A stretch of DNA of 64,000 nt from Hymenobacter ginkgonis (GTDB lineage Bacteria > Bacteroidota > Bacteroidia > Cytophagales > Hymenobacteraceae): NCBI RefSeq assembly GCF_009755225.1, contig NZ_WQKZ01000008.1, forward strand, positions 62,001 through 126,000, read 5' to 3'. The translations under genes and the position numbers were made by a program. How positions within the stretch are numbered: position 1 is the stretch's first letter; every line of letters starts with the position of its first letter. The notes beneath the pieces are model-generated. The model was not told where the DNA came from, searched no databases, and was given only the letters and a program-made list of their open reading frames with translations. This document shows, one piece after another, positions 1 to 7,700 of the stretch.

Positions 1-272
1 TAAAAAAATGTGCGCTTAAGTGGCTTTAGCTACTGCGCTACCTAAGTGTCACAGCTATATAACTTATGATGGCTGCTTAATAGGACGTTTGGCATGATTG
101 CCACTAATTGCAGGAGAAATATGCACAATTTGTGCTGGCCTACGTATTGATAGCCAATGCAAGTAGTTAACAGCCAGTAGGCTACTGTTAGCTGTGGTGC
201 TTTGTCTACAAGTATCCTGCTGAAGCTTACTAATTCAGGAGTAATACTCGTTTCGCCTTTCTTATCAATGCT

Positions 273-398
273 ATGTTTAGCCGCCTAAATTCGGAGACTA
301 TCATTTACGCCCTTATGGTCATCACCTTGTGCGTAATTGGCTTTTGGTTTTATAAAGCCTTTTTTTGGGCAATGGGCCTGCTTTTGCACCTCCTCTAA
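273..398 (+). CDS. Small single-span membrane protein, unknown function
   Basis: A 41-codon frame opens at an ATG and closes with TAA. The product starts MFSRLNSET, then has a nearly unbroken hydrophobic stretch (about residues 10-26), a lone Lys28 and a second hydrophobic, Trp/Phe-rich tail to residue 41. This fits a one- or two-pass inner-membrane miniprotein. No other frame nearby is as protein-like. There is no clear Shine-Dalgarno site, which is normal for Bacteroidota. I do not recognise a family, and it may be a chance frame in a region with no other gene. Its length and simple hydrophobic make-up keep confidence low. Confidence 0.35.
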   Translation: MFSRLNSETIIYALMVITLCVIGFWFYKAFFWAMGLLLHLL

Positions 399-761
399 AG
401 AGGTTTTCCTTGATAATCAAGTGTTCCTTTCCTTGTCGCATACCTTTTACGAAGACCACCTAACGGTAACTCATAGGGTCAGAAAGGAATAATACCCATA
501 GGAATGTATGAGGGTAAGCTAATTTTTGGAGGTGGAACCACTGAAATTAATAGCTTTCAACTACCACAACGCTAGTAAGCGCAACTAGCAGGCTGTAAGG
601 AGGTAGCCAACGATACTATCATTTTGGTAGGCTGACTTCAGGATAGTTAAGTTGAGAAAATAATTGCTTCCGGGCAACACTTACTGCTAGTAAGCTCGTA
701 TAGAAGCCACCCTGACAAGCCTACAATGCTTGTTTTCCACCCAACTTAAACCTAGAGAGTT
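399..761. other. Non-coding stretch
   Basis: This is about 360 bases with no convincing gene, RNA or repeat. A 23-codon frame near 505 is too short to support. The last part should carry the promoter of the secreted protein that starts at 762, but no clear TAnnTTTG box is seen. Confidence 0.5.
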
Positions 762-1061
762 ATGAAAACTGCCAAATTCTTCCTGACCGCTGCGTGTACC
801 ATTTTCGTAAGCGCGGCTTTCGCTCAAACTACGCCTGCGGGTACCACCAGCCCAGCTGGCACTATGCAAAATGGCACCACTACCGGCACGATGCAAAGTG
901 GCACTATGAACAACGGCACAATGAATACTCCTAGCCAAACTGGCACCATGAGCGATGGTACCATGAATGGTAGCAGCACCACGCGCAGCAATAAGCGCAT
1001 GATGAAAAAAGGCGCCAAGACGAAAACTAACAGCGACGGTAGCATGAAATCGAAAATGTAG
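762..1061 (+). CDS. Secreted Gly/Thr/Met repeat protein
   Basis: The 99-residue product begins with a clean Sec signal peptide: MKTAKFF, a hydrophobic core, and a cut site after Ala-Phe-Ala before Gln22. The mature part is low complexity. A GTM/NGT unit (GTMQNGT, GTMQSGT, GTMNNGT, GTMSDGT) recurs at least six times up to about residue 70, followed by a short basic tail rich in Lys and Met. No enzyme motif is present. It is probably periplasmic or exported. Methionine-rich repeats could bind metal such as copper, but nothing shows that here. A strong hairpin terminator follows within 30 bases, so it is likely a single-gene transcript. Confidence 0.75.
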   Translation: MKTAKFFLTAACTIFVSAAFAQTTPAGTTSPAGTMQNGTTTGTMQSGTMNNGTMNTPSQTGTMSDGTMNGSSTTRSNKRMMKKGAKTKTNSDGSMKSKM

Positions 1062-1088
1062 TAGCTTTTTAGCTGCACTTGTCGTAGA

Positions 1089-1125
1089 ACAGCCGGCTAG
1101 TCTACCCAGACTAGCTGGCTGTTTT
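1089..1125 (+). terminator. Rho-independent terminator of the 762 gene
   Basis: A 15-base stem at 1089-1103 pairs with 1108-1122 with one G-U-type mismatch. The loop is four bases and a T run follows. It ends the upstream secreted-protein transcript and argues against a TTG start at 1124 for the next gene. Confidence 0.8.
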
Positions 1126-1156
1126 GCTTTATCCTCTTTCCCTCAACCTACTAGAT

Positions 1157-1555
1157 GTGAAATATTTACTTCTTTTGCTCGCGGTGAGCTCTACTGCCAT
1201 CGCACGGGCCCAAACGGTTCCCTTCGACCCCTCGGCACCTATGCGGGGTGGGGCTCAAAGCCAAACTGCTGTACCCCCAGTCAACCCAGCGCTTAATGAG
1301 AGCACCATTCAGGGGCCTTCGCAAGTGCAGCGCACTACTTCAAGCTACGATGCTCAGCCCAGTCGCCTGCCGGTGGGCACGTCGCCGATAGCGGGCACGC
1401 CCGAACAGTCGCCTACCTCTGTGCCCGATGTACGCGAGCAGCCCCTTATTCAGCAGCAGAAACGCCGGCAATCATCCGACGTGGTGCCAAGCCGAGGTTC
1501 TAGCTCGAGCAATGTGAACCAGGTGCGGCGTTTGCAGCCGCAACAGCCGCAGTAA
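1157..1555 (+). CDS. Secreted Pro/Gln/Ser-rich protein, unknown function
   Basis: I chose the GTG at 1157 because it gives a standard signal peptide (MKYLLLLLAV, cut near Ala-Arg-Ala before Gln). The longer frame from TTG at 1124 would begin inside the preceding terminator. The 132-residue product has a low-complexity mature region rich in Pro, Gln, Ser and Val, no cysteines and no recognised domain, so it is probably disordered and periplasmic. It ends in a Gln/Pro tail. A bidirectional terminator lies just downstream, facing the convergent gene at 1649. No function can be assigned. Confidence 0.6.
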   Translation: MKYLLLLLAVSSTAIARAQTVPFDPSAPMRGGAQSQTAVPPVNPALNESTIQGPSQVQRTTSSYDAQPSRLPVGTSPIAGTPEQSPTSVPDVREQPLIQQQKRRQSSDVVPSRGSSSSNVNQVRRLQPQQPQ

Positions 1556-1585
1556 GCAGCCAACCAGCGTTTTCTCTAGCACAAA

Positions 1586-1623
1586 GCAAAGGCCAGCCTT
1601 CCCACGGGAAGGCTGGCCTTTGC
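1586..1623. terminator. Bidirectional intrinsic terminator
   Basis: A perfect long hairpin has arms 1586-1603 and 1606-1623 with a minimal loop. The outer GCAAAGG/CCTTTGC gives short A and T runs on both sides. It sits between convergent genes ending at 1555 and 1649, so it can serve both. Confidence 0.75.
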
Positions 1624-1648
1624 ATAGAAAGCGAAGCGGACTACTGTA

Positions 1649-1990
1649 TTAGCTGGCGCTGTGGGCTAGCAGGTCGTGGCCGTGGCGACGCAGGGTGTCG
1701 GCTAGCTTCAGCAGGTCATCTTTTAGGTCGGCGGAAGCGTGGTGGCTAGCCTGGCTGGTTTGGTCGCCAAGCATATTAAGCGAATTGCCGATGGCCGTAG
1801 CGCTGAGGCTGCCGCTGCTGAGCAGGGATTGAAGGTTGCCAATTTCGCGGGCAATATCCTGAAATTCGGGTTGGCCGCTTTGCAAGAATTGCTGCTGCCA
1901 GCTTTCAGTGTTGTCCATGGCTGAGCCCAGGGGTAAGCTAGTCAAGCCGTTTTGCAATCCCGATAGGGTTGCGTGCAGGAGGTCATTCAT
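1649..1990 (-). CDS. Hypothetical helical protein
   Basis: The product has 113 residues with no signal peptide and no membrane segment. It starts MNDLLHATLSG and is rich in Leu, Ser, Gln, Asp and His. The pattern suggests several amphipathic helices, and the last third (DLKDDLLKLADTLRRHGHDLL) is a clear amphipathic helix. It is probably a small cytoplasmic protein. I recognise no family. A GGGGGTAG octamer lies directly upstream of its start codon. The next gene on the same strand, uvsE, ends 57 bases upstream, so the two could share a transcript. Confidence 0.6.
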   Translation of the reverse strand: MNDLLHATLSGLQNGLTSLPLGSAMDNTESWQQQFLQSGQPEFQDIAREIGNLQSLLSSGSLSATAIGNSLNMLGDQTSQASHHASADLKDDLLKLADTLRRHGHDLLAHSAS

Positions 1991-2047
1991 GAGGAGGGGG
2001 GTAGGGAAACAAGAGAAGAAAAAAGGACAGCCAGCTGATTAGCTAAA

Positions 2048-3124
2048 CTAAGCTTTAGGCGTAGCAGGCTGACGCTTAGGTTTGGAGGTGGGGGTAGGGG
2101 CTGCCTCGCTGGCTGCCGCCGCGGTAGCTTTCGGCGAGGCCTTGCGAGGTTTTTTGGGGGGTAGGGCGCGGCCCTCCGCGTCGGTGGGGCGCGGGGCGAA
2201 GGTGGGCGGCACATAGCCTGCCGGCGCAGGCGCCAGCAAGCCTAGCTCGCGCAAGATTTGAGCGCCGCGCACCGCGCTGGCCTCCTTATCCTTGATTTCG
2301 AGCATCATATCCACTTCCAGCCCCTCTAGCTCAGTCACAAAATCGCGGAATAGCTCAGGTACCAGCGTATCGGTGTGCTTGCCACGGCGCTCACCAGGAG
2401 CCTGCGAGCTGTAATCCATCATTAGCACACCGTCGCGGGTGGGGTGCCAGGTAGCGGCCGCCAAGCGCAAGGCTTCGCGCATAGGCTCGCCGTGGTTGAG
2501 ACATTCGTGGTGAAAGTTATCGAACAGAATGGGCACGCCCGTGAGGTCGTGCAAACTTAGGCACTCGCGTAAGCTGTAAAGGCGGTCATCGTTTTCGACT
2601 ACCAGCCGTGCCTTCACCGCCTCGGGCAGCATGGTATGAAAGGTCTCGGTCCAGCGAGCCAAAGCCGCTCCCTTGTCGCCGTAGGCGCCGCCGGCGTGAA
2701 TCTGGAGCTTGGCTGTCGAATCTAGCTCCATCAAATCCAGCATCGAGCCTTGGTAAATCAGCTCGTCGATGCTACGGCGCACAATGGCCGGGTCGGGCGA
2801 GTTCAATACCACAAACTGGTCGGGGTGAAACGAGATGCGTAGCCCGTTCTGCCGGATGTAGTCACCCAACGCCCGAAACTCACTCTTAAAGTGCGTCTGC
2901 CACGGAAAGGTATTGATTTCGTGTGAGCCAAACGGCACTATGCCCGAGCCCATGCGGAAGAATTGCAGCCCGTGGGCCACATTCCACTCCAGAATTTGCT
3001 GGAGACAGGCCAAATTGCCCGCCACGGTCGGCACTAGCCGCTCGGGCGAGTAGGAAGCCAGCCGGAAAGTGCCGGCGGCGCTGCAAGGAAGCGTTTCGTT
3101 AACGCAAGGATACCCAATCTTCAT
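2048..3124 (-). CDS. uvsE: UV damage endonuclease UvsE/UvdE
   Basis: This TIM-barrel metal-dependent endonuclease nicks DNA 5' of UV photoproducts in the UV-damage excision repair pathway. I chose the start giving MKIGYPCVNETLPC, the normal family N-terminus; an upstream in-frame ATG adds 44 unlikely basic residues. Family signatures in the 358-residue protein are FFRMGSG (55-61), HPDQF (100-104), IHAGGAYGDK (142-151), VENDD (176-180), FDNFHH (201-206), GKH (248-250) and LEIKDKE (275-281). They carry the His, Glu, Asp and Lys residues expected for metal binding. After about residue 297 a disordered Lys/Ala/Pro tail follows, which could add non-specific DNA affinity. The gene lies 55 bases after the 3180 gene on the same strand. 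Confidence 0.93.
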   Translation of the reverse strand: MKIGYPCVNETLPCSAAGTFRLASYSPERLVPTVAGNLACLQQILEWNVAHGLQFFRMGSGIVPFGSHEINTFPWQTHFKSEFRALGDYIRQNGLRISFHPDQFVVLNSPDPAIVRRSIDELIYQGSMLDLMELDSTAKLQIHAGGAYGDKGAALARWTETFHTMLPEAVKARLVVENDDRLYSLRECLSLHDLTGVPILFDNFHHECLNHGEPMREALRLAAATWHPTRDGVLMMDYSSQAPGERRGKHTDTLVPELFRDFVTELEGLEVDMMLEIKDKEASAVRGAQILRELGLLAPAPAGYVPPTFAPRPTDAEGRALPPKKPRKASPKATAAAASEAAPTPTSKPKRQPATPKA

Positions 3125-3179
3125 CGTTCGTAGGCTTACGCGAAACCTGCGGAAATGATGCTGCCGGGCGCGCTTTTGC

Positions 3180-3878
3180 TTACTCGTAGCCTCTGTTGTC
3201 GCGAAATGCCTTATTATATTCGGCGCGTCGCTTCTGAGCTTCTTCGGCGGCATCACGGGCTTTTAGCTGCTCCACCTTGCGGCGTTGCTTGCCCTCGCGC
3301 GAAAACTGCTCGTAGAGCCAATCTACGTTCGAGCCGCTAATGGTGGGCGCCTCCGCTTTGGGGGCGGTCGAGTCGACGGCAAACAGCGGCTTGGGCTTGG
3401 GCCCGCGCTTAGGTATCTTCACCACGGGGGGGGTAGGGCGCTTGATGTTGCGCAGCGCCCGGTTGATGCTGGCGCGGTCGGGGCGGTCAGCCGTCACGCG
3501 CACCTCGCCTAGCTGCACCGAGTCGCGCACCAGCGCCATCTGCACTACCAGTTGCGAGAGCGCCGTGCCGCCCAATACCAGCCGGTGCGACTTGTAGCCA
3601 ATGGCCCTGAACAGCAGGGTATCGGTCGAGAGCGCCGTGATGAGAAAGTTGCCCTCGGCATTGGCCGCCACGCCCGTGCGGGTACGCTGAATTTGCACCG
3701 AGGCGCCGGGTATGGGCTTCTTGCTGCCGGCCACCGATACTGTGCCACTCACGCGCACGGTGGGCAAGGGGCTACCGGCCTGCGCCTGCGCCCGGCCAAA
3801 AGTCAGGCAAACCAACAGGAGCCCAGCGCTACCCCGCAAAAGTTTTCTGAGTAGAAAGAAGATAACCGACGAGAACAC
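3180..3878 (-). CDS. Carboxypeptidase-like regulatory domain protein (secreted)
   Basis: The product has 232 residues with an N-terminal hydrophobic signal (about 8-33, cut near AQA). Next comes a beta-sandwich of the CarboxypepD_reg-like type: VSGTVSVAGSKKPIPGASVQIQ, then NFLITALSTDTLLFRAIGYKSHRLVL. This fold is common in Bacteroidota surface proteins and TonB-dependent receptors. The rest (about 130-232) is basic, Pro/Lys-rich and then helical with many Arg, Glu and Ala, and contains no receptor barrel. It is likely periplasmic or outer-membrane associated. The function is unknown. It probably heads a two-gene unit with uvsE. Confidence 0.75.
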   Translation of the reverse strand: MFSSVIFFLLRKLLRGSAGLLLVCLTFGRAQAQAGSPLPTVRVSGTVSVAGSKKPIPGASVQIQRTRTGVAANAEGNFLITALSTDTLLFRAIGYKSHRLVLGGTALSQLVVQMALVRDSVQLGEVRVTADRPDRASINRALRNIKRPTPPVVKIPKRGPKPKPLFAVDSTAPKAEAPTISGSNVDWLYEQFSREGKQRRKVEQLKARDAAEEAQKRRAEYNKAFRDNRGYE

Positions 3879-3930
3879 GTACTATTAAACGCAAATAAGG
3901 CGGCAAAGCTGCCACCAAAAGAACCAAAAA

Positions 3931-3958
3931 AAACCCGCGTCGTTGCAGACGCGGGTTT
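3931..3958. terminator. Bidirectional intrinsic terminator
   Basis: An 11-bp perfect stem (3931-3941 with 3948-3958) has a six-base loop and is flanked by an A run on the left and a T run on the right, so it works in both directions. Its main user should be the reverse-strand lipoprotein gene that ends at 3994. Confidence 0.85.
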
Positions 3959-3993
3959 TTTATCGACAAACAAGCCGTTTGGGGCCCGGCAGG

Positions 3994-4728
3994 CTACAAT
4001 TTCGATTTGTTGCCGTCGGCATCTTTTAGCTTCACAGTGCCGTCGCCCTTCACTTTAATCTTTGAGCCGTCTTGCAGCTTGGTCTTCGAATCTTGCAGCG
4101 CCGCGTCGCTGGCAACGGGGTTGCCTTTGGTTTTTACGGTGCCGTCGTCTTTAATCTTGATTTTTGACCCGTCTTCCAGCTTGGTCTTTGAGTCTTTCAC
4201 GGCTCCGCCGCTCATGCCGGTAGTATTATCGGTCGAAGCCGCCGTGGGGCTGGCATCATCAGTGGGCGTGGCGTCCGTCGTCGTGGTCGAGGCGGCGCCG
4301 GTATCAGTGTTGTCTAAGTAGTTCGACTCGTCATACGTCGAGCGCGATGACTGGTACGACTGGTACTGCGTGGGGTCGGTGAGCACATTCTGAAACTCGG
4401 TATCGGTGTCGGTATTGTACTGGCGCATAGCCGCGGCCATACCGGTCGTATCGCTCTTGTACTTGCTCGTCATCTCGCTGTAACGCTTCGAGCGGTTGTA
4501 GTAAGCAGTCCGGATTTTAGCTTTAGTAGCCTCGTCCGTTATTTTCATGTCTGAGGCAAACTTATCGGCGATGCGCTGCGAACGCGTGCGGTAAGCAGCG
4601 GTATCGGGGGTAGCCGCCGTTGCCGAGGCATCAGTAGTAGTCGTGGTAGTGTCAGTGGTTTTTTCCTGTGAGCAGGAAGCCAGCGAAAGGGCTGCAGCGC
4701 CTACGAAAAGCAGCAAGGAGTTTTTCAT
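3994..4728 (-). CDS. Lipoprotein with duplicated DGSKIK-type C-terminal repeat
   Basis: The start at 4728 gives MKNSLLLFVGAAALSLASC, a lipoprotein signal with lipobox Leu-Ala-Ser-Cys; a longer frame from 4797 would bury it. The 244-residue product has a Thr/Ala-rich linker, then a helical charged region (about 40-130) with RIADKFASDMKITDEA and repeated Tyr/Ser/Thr. After a second Thr/Ala/Asp linker the tail holds two near-copies of DSKTKLxDGSKIKxKxDGTVKxK (about 180-205 and 215-240). No enzyme motif is seen. It is probably anchored in the inner or outer membrane and faces the periplasm. The function is unknown. Confidence 0.75.
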   Translation of the reverse strand: MKNSLLLFVGAAALSLASCSQEKTTDTTTTTTDASATAATPDTAAYRTRSQRIADKFASDMKITDEATKAKIRTAYYNRSKRYSEMTSKYKSDTTGMAAAMRQYNTDTDTEFQNVLTDPTQYQSYQSSRSTYDESNYLDNTDTGAASTTTTDATPTDDASPTAASTDNTTGMSGGAVKDSKTKLEDGSKIKIKDDGTVKTKGNPVASDAALQDSKTKLQDGSKIKVKGDGTVKLKDADGNKSKL

Positions 4729-4819
4729 GTCTGAGAAAGGAAAAGGAAATTGGTGCCGATTTAACGAAAGCCTTTGCTGGCAGGTTACTGCTAGCACCCA
4801 GCTTCACTGTACCTTCATG

Positions 4820-6067
4820 CTACGCGCGGCGCAGTTCTAGCAGGGTTATTTCGGGCAAAAACCCTACCCGCCCCGGAAAAGCCAAGTAGCCTAACCCCAC
4901 GTTTACGTACAGCTTTTGGCGCCCCTGCTCGTATAAGCCCGCCCACTGGGGGTAGGAATACTGCACCGGGCTCCACTTAAAAAAGGGCAGATTTACCCCG
5001 AACTGCATACCGTGGGTATGGCCGCTGAGCGTGAGGTCGATATCGGAGTAATCCAGCACCTGCGCCTCCCAATGTGATGGGTCGTGCGAGAGGAGCAGTT
5101 TAAACGGGGCGTTGCCGCTGGCGGCGTGGGCCTGCGCCAGCTTGCCGTGCTTCGGAAAGTTGGGGTGGCTACTCCAGTTCTGCACACCCAGCACGGCCAG
5201 CTCGTCGGTGCCGCGCCGAATGGTGTGACTCTCATCTAGTAGCAGGCGCCACCCAATTTTGGCGTGGTTGCGGGCAAGGCGGGCCAGGTTTTCGCGCTTT
5301 GCCTCGGCGCTGCCCCATTGCACATAGTCGCCGTAGTCGTGGTTGCCTAATATAGAGAAAATGGGCAAGTCTGATTTAATGCCCGCCAGGGCCGGAATGT
5401 GCGGCTCCACCTCGGTGGCGCGGTCGTTCACCAAGTCGCCGGTCATCACAATGAGGTCGGCATTTTGGGCGTTTATCATGGCCACGGCCCGGCGCATGGG
5501 CTCCGTATTGTCGTTGAAAGAACCGGTGTGTAAGTCTGAGATTTGCAGAATTTTAAAGCCATCGAACGACGCCGGCAGGTTAGGGTAGCGCAGCACCACG
5601 CGGCGCACCTGGTAGTCGGTCTTGCCCTTCACCATGCCCCAAATGAGGGCCAGCAGCGGTAGCGCCCCCAGCCCCAACGCCAACCGGCTAATAAACTGGC
5701 TGCGCGTGAGCGGGGCTTCTACCGAGCCGGCCACCGGCGCACTGCTAAAGCCACCCAGCGCCCAGCGCCCTAAGCGCGTTACATCTTCCAGCAGCATCGG
5801 GAAAAGCACCACCAGCTTGGCCGCCAGCAGCAGCAAGGGCGCCGCCATGAGGTAGCTTTTAAGCTGCAAGGCCCCGTTGTGCCGGGTGCTGGTGGCCCAG
5901 AAGCACAGCGTCCATAGCCCCAGCGTCAGCACCCAGTAGCTGACGGCGAAGCCCCGGCGAGCAGCCACGGAATTTGGAATCAGCGCGGTGCGCACAGCCA
6001 CGTAGCCGTAAGCTTCCGCCACCAGAATTAACAGAAAAATACCCCAGAACAGAAGTTGTCGTTGCAT
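4820..6067 (-). CDS. Membrane-anchored metallophosphoesterase (YkuE-like)
   Basis: The product has 415 residues. The N-terminal 150 contain about four hydrophobic helices (near 5-25, 40-60, 70-90 and 125-145). The calcineurin-like phosphoesterase domain follows with its motifs in order: DLHTGSF (Asp and His), GDLVND, GNHDYGDY, LLSHDP and SGHTHGMQ. These residues bind two metal ions. Relatives act on phosphoesters near the membrane, in some cases lipid-linked (UDP-diacylglucosamine or phosphodiester substrates), but the substrate cannot be read from sequence. It is transcribed divergently from radC. All catalytic motifs look intact. Confidence 0.85.
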   Translation of the reverse strand: MQRQLLFWGIFLLILVAEAYGYVAVRTALIPNSVAARRGFAVSYWVLTLGLWTLCFWATSTRHNGALQLKSYLMAAPLLLLAAKLVVLFPMLLEDVTRLGRWALGGFSSAPVAGSVEAPLTRSQFISRLALGLGALPLLALIWGMVKGKTDYQVRRVVLRYPNLPASFDGFKILQISDLHTGSFNDNTEPMRRAVAMINAQNADLIVMTGDLVNDRATEVEPHIPALAGIKSDLPIFSILGNHDYGDYVQWGSAEAKRENLARLARNHAKIGWRLLLDESHTIRRGTDELAVLGVQNWSSHPNFPKHGKLAQAHAASGNAPFKLLLSHDPSHWEAQVLDYSDIDLTLSGHTHGMQFGVNLPFFKWSPVQYSYPQWAGLYEQGRQKLYVNVGLGYLAFPGRVGFLPEITLLELRRA

Positions 6068-6194
6068 AATGGAAGGCCAAACGGCCCGCAGGATAATTGG
6101 TTAGGGCTAAAGTAGGGCGCGCCGCCGCCAACCGACCAGACGATTGCCGGTAGATTTTACTTTACATTTCCACTATAGTTATACTTGCTTACTA

Positions 6195-6944
6195 ATGGAA
6201 TTGCCTGACCACTTGGCCGCCACCGACCTCGACGCCCTCCCTACCCCCTACACCACGCCCACCAGCTTCGGCATCAAAAGCTGGGCCGAGGAAGACCGCC
6301 CGCGCGAGAAAATGGTGCAAAAGGGCCGCGCCGCCCTCTCCGACGCCGAGTTAATTGCCATCCTGCTCGGCTCGGGCACCACCAAGCTCACGGCCGTTGA
6401 TGTGGGCAAACTCATGCTGCAAGCCGTTGACAATGATTTGAATGAATTGGCGCGGCTTAGTCTCAAGCAGCTGTGCCGCCACCCCGGCGTGGGCCCGGCC
6501 AAGGGCATCACCGTGATGGCCGCGTTGGAGCTAGGCCGCCGCCGTAAGGAAAACGGCGCCGGCCGCCGTACCACCATCACCAGCTCGCGCGACATCTACC
6601 AACTCGTGCGGCCGCAGTTGCAAGACTTGCCCCACGAAGAGTTTTGGGTAATTTTATTGAACCGCGCCAACGTGGTTATGCGCAGCGAAAAAATAAGTAG
6701 CGGCGGCGTGGCTGGCACCGTAGCCGACCCCAAAATGATTTTCAAGCACGCCCTCGAAAATTTGGCCAGCAGCATTATTCTCATTCACAACCACCCCAGT
6801 GGCAACCGCCAGCCCAGCGGCGCCGACATCTCACTCACCAAAAAGCTAAAGGAAGCCGGCAATTTCCTCGACCTACCAGTGCTCGACCACCTTATCTATA
6901 CCAACAACGGCTACTATAGCTTTGCCGACGAAGGAATGTTGTAG
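6195..6944 (+). CDS. radC: RadC family JAB-domain protein
   Basis: The start at 6195 gives MELPDHLAA; an in-frame ATG 51 bases upstream adds an unlikely peptide. The 249-residue protein has an N-terminal helix-hairpin-helix-like region (GVGPAKGITVMAALELGRR, about 97-117). The RadC/JAB domain follows with the metal-binding HNHPSG (198-203) and the downstream Asp in SGADISLTKKL (Asp211). JAB domains are zinc hydrolases. RadC was once linked to DNA repair and its true role is unsettled. It ends six bases before the next gene, so the two are probably cotranscribed. Confidence 0.92.
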   Translation: MELPDHLAATDLDALPTPYTTPTSFGIKSWAEEDRPREKMVQKGRAALSDAELIAILLGSGTTKLTAVDVGKLMLQAVDNDLNELARLSLKQLCRHPGVGPAKGITVMAALELGRRRKENGAGRRTTITSSRDIYQLVRPQLQDLPHEEFWVILLNRANVVMRSEKISSGGVAGTVADPKMIFKHALENLASSIILIHNHPSGNRQPSGADISLTKKLKEAGNFLDLPVLDHLIYTNNGYYSFADEGML

Positions 6945-6950
6945 AAACGC

Positions 6951-7583
6951 ATGCGCAAACTCTTATTGTTGGCCGGCCTGCTGGCCGTGGTTGGTTTATT
7001 AGTGTATAATTTTTCGGGCACTTCGGTTGCGCCGCCCGCCGACCCGGCCTATGCCGAGCGCATTCGGCTGGCCCGGCAGCAGAAGGACAATGCCTTCCGC
7101 ACGGCGGCCACCTCGCCCATTCCGGTGGCGCAGCGGGCGGCGTTTGGCGGGCTGCGGTACTTCCGGCCCGATGCCGCCTACCGCGTCACGGCGCAGCTCA
7201 CGCGGGCGGCGGTGCTGGCCCCGCTGCCGCTGGCACTCACTGGCGGCTCGGCCGATGCCTACGCCCAATGGGGAACTGCTGCCTTTGAGCTGGGTGGCAA
7301 AGCCCAAAAGCTGGTCTTGCTGCAACGGCAGGGGGTAGGAGCCAACCCCAATGAACTGTTTGTGCCCTTCACCGACCCCACCAACGGCCAGCAGACCTAC
7401 GCTGCCGGCCGCTACCTCGATGTGGCCCTACCCCCCGCCGATGCCTCGACCATCGAGCTGGACTTCAACACCGCATATAGCCCCTTCTGCGCCTACAACC
7501 ACGCGTACAGCTGCCCCAAGCCCCCCGCCGACAACCGCCTCACGGTGCCCGTGCTGGCCGGCGAGCAGCAGGTGCCGCTTTAG
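6951..7583 (+). CDS. DUF1684 domain protein, membrane-anchored or secreted
   Basis: The product has 210 residues. It starts MRKLLLLAGLLAVVGLLVYNF, a signal peptide or single anchor. The C-terminal part has the DUF1684 hallmarks: GRYLDV, then LDFNTAYSPFCAYNHAYSCPKPP followed by ADNRLTVPV. The two Cys (near 179 and 187) are typical of the family. The family has no established biochemical role. It starts six bases after radC. The coding sequence contains two GGGGGTAG/CTACCCCC octamers (7331-7338 and 7428-7435). Confidence 0.8.
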   Translation: MRKLLLLAGLLAVVGLLVYNFSGTSVAPPADPAYAERIRLARQQKDNAFRTAATSPIPVAQRAAFGGLRYFRPDAAYRVTAQLTRAAVLAPLPLALTGGSADAYAQWGTAAFELGGKAQKLVLLQRQGVGANPNELFVPFTDPTNGQQTYAAGRYLDVALPPADASTIELDFNTAYSPFCAYNHAYSCPKPPADNRLTVPVLAGEQQVPL

Positions 7584-7650
7584 CAAGGGCCAGCCGAGAG
7601 CCTCGCGCAGTCGTGCAAAAGCTAGGTTTCGGCGCGCCCCGTTGCGCCCG

Positions 7651-7658
7651 TACCTTTG
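7651..7658 (+). promoter_or_regulatory. Promoter -7 box for pheT
   Basis: TACCTTTG matches the Bacteroidota -7 consensus TAnnTTTG and lies 43 bases upstream of the pheT ATG. No clear -33 TTG was found at the usual distance, so this rests on the -7 box and position. Confidence 0.5.
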
Positions 7659-7700
7659 TCCTCTGCGCCCGGCCTGCCCACGGGCTCGCGCCCTTTTGTT

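Noticed and set aside
505..576. 23-codon frame starting MYEGKLIFGGG
   Set aside because: It is too short, with no neighbours or hydrophobic signature. It could be a gene remnant but cannot be supported.
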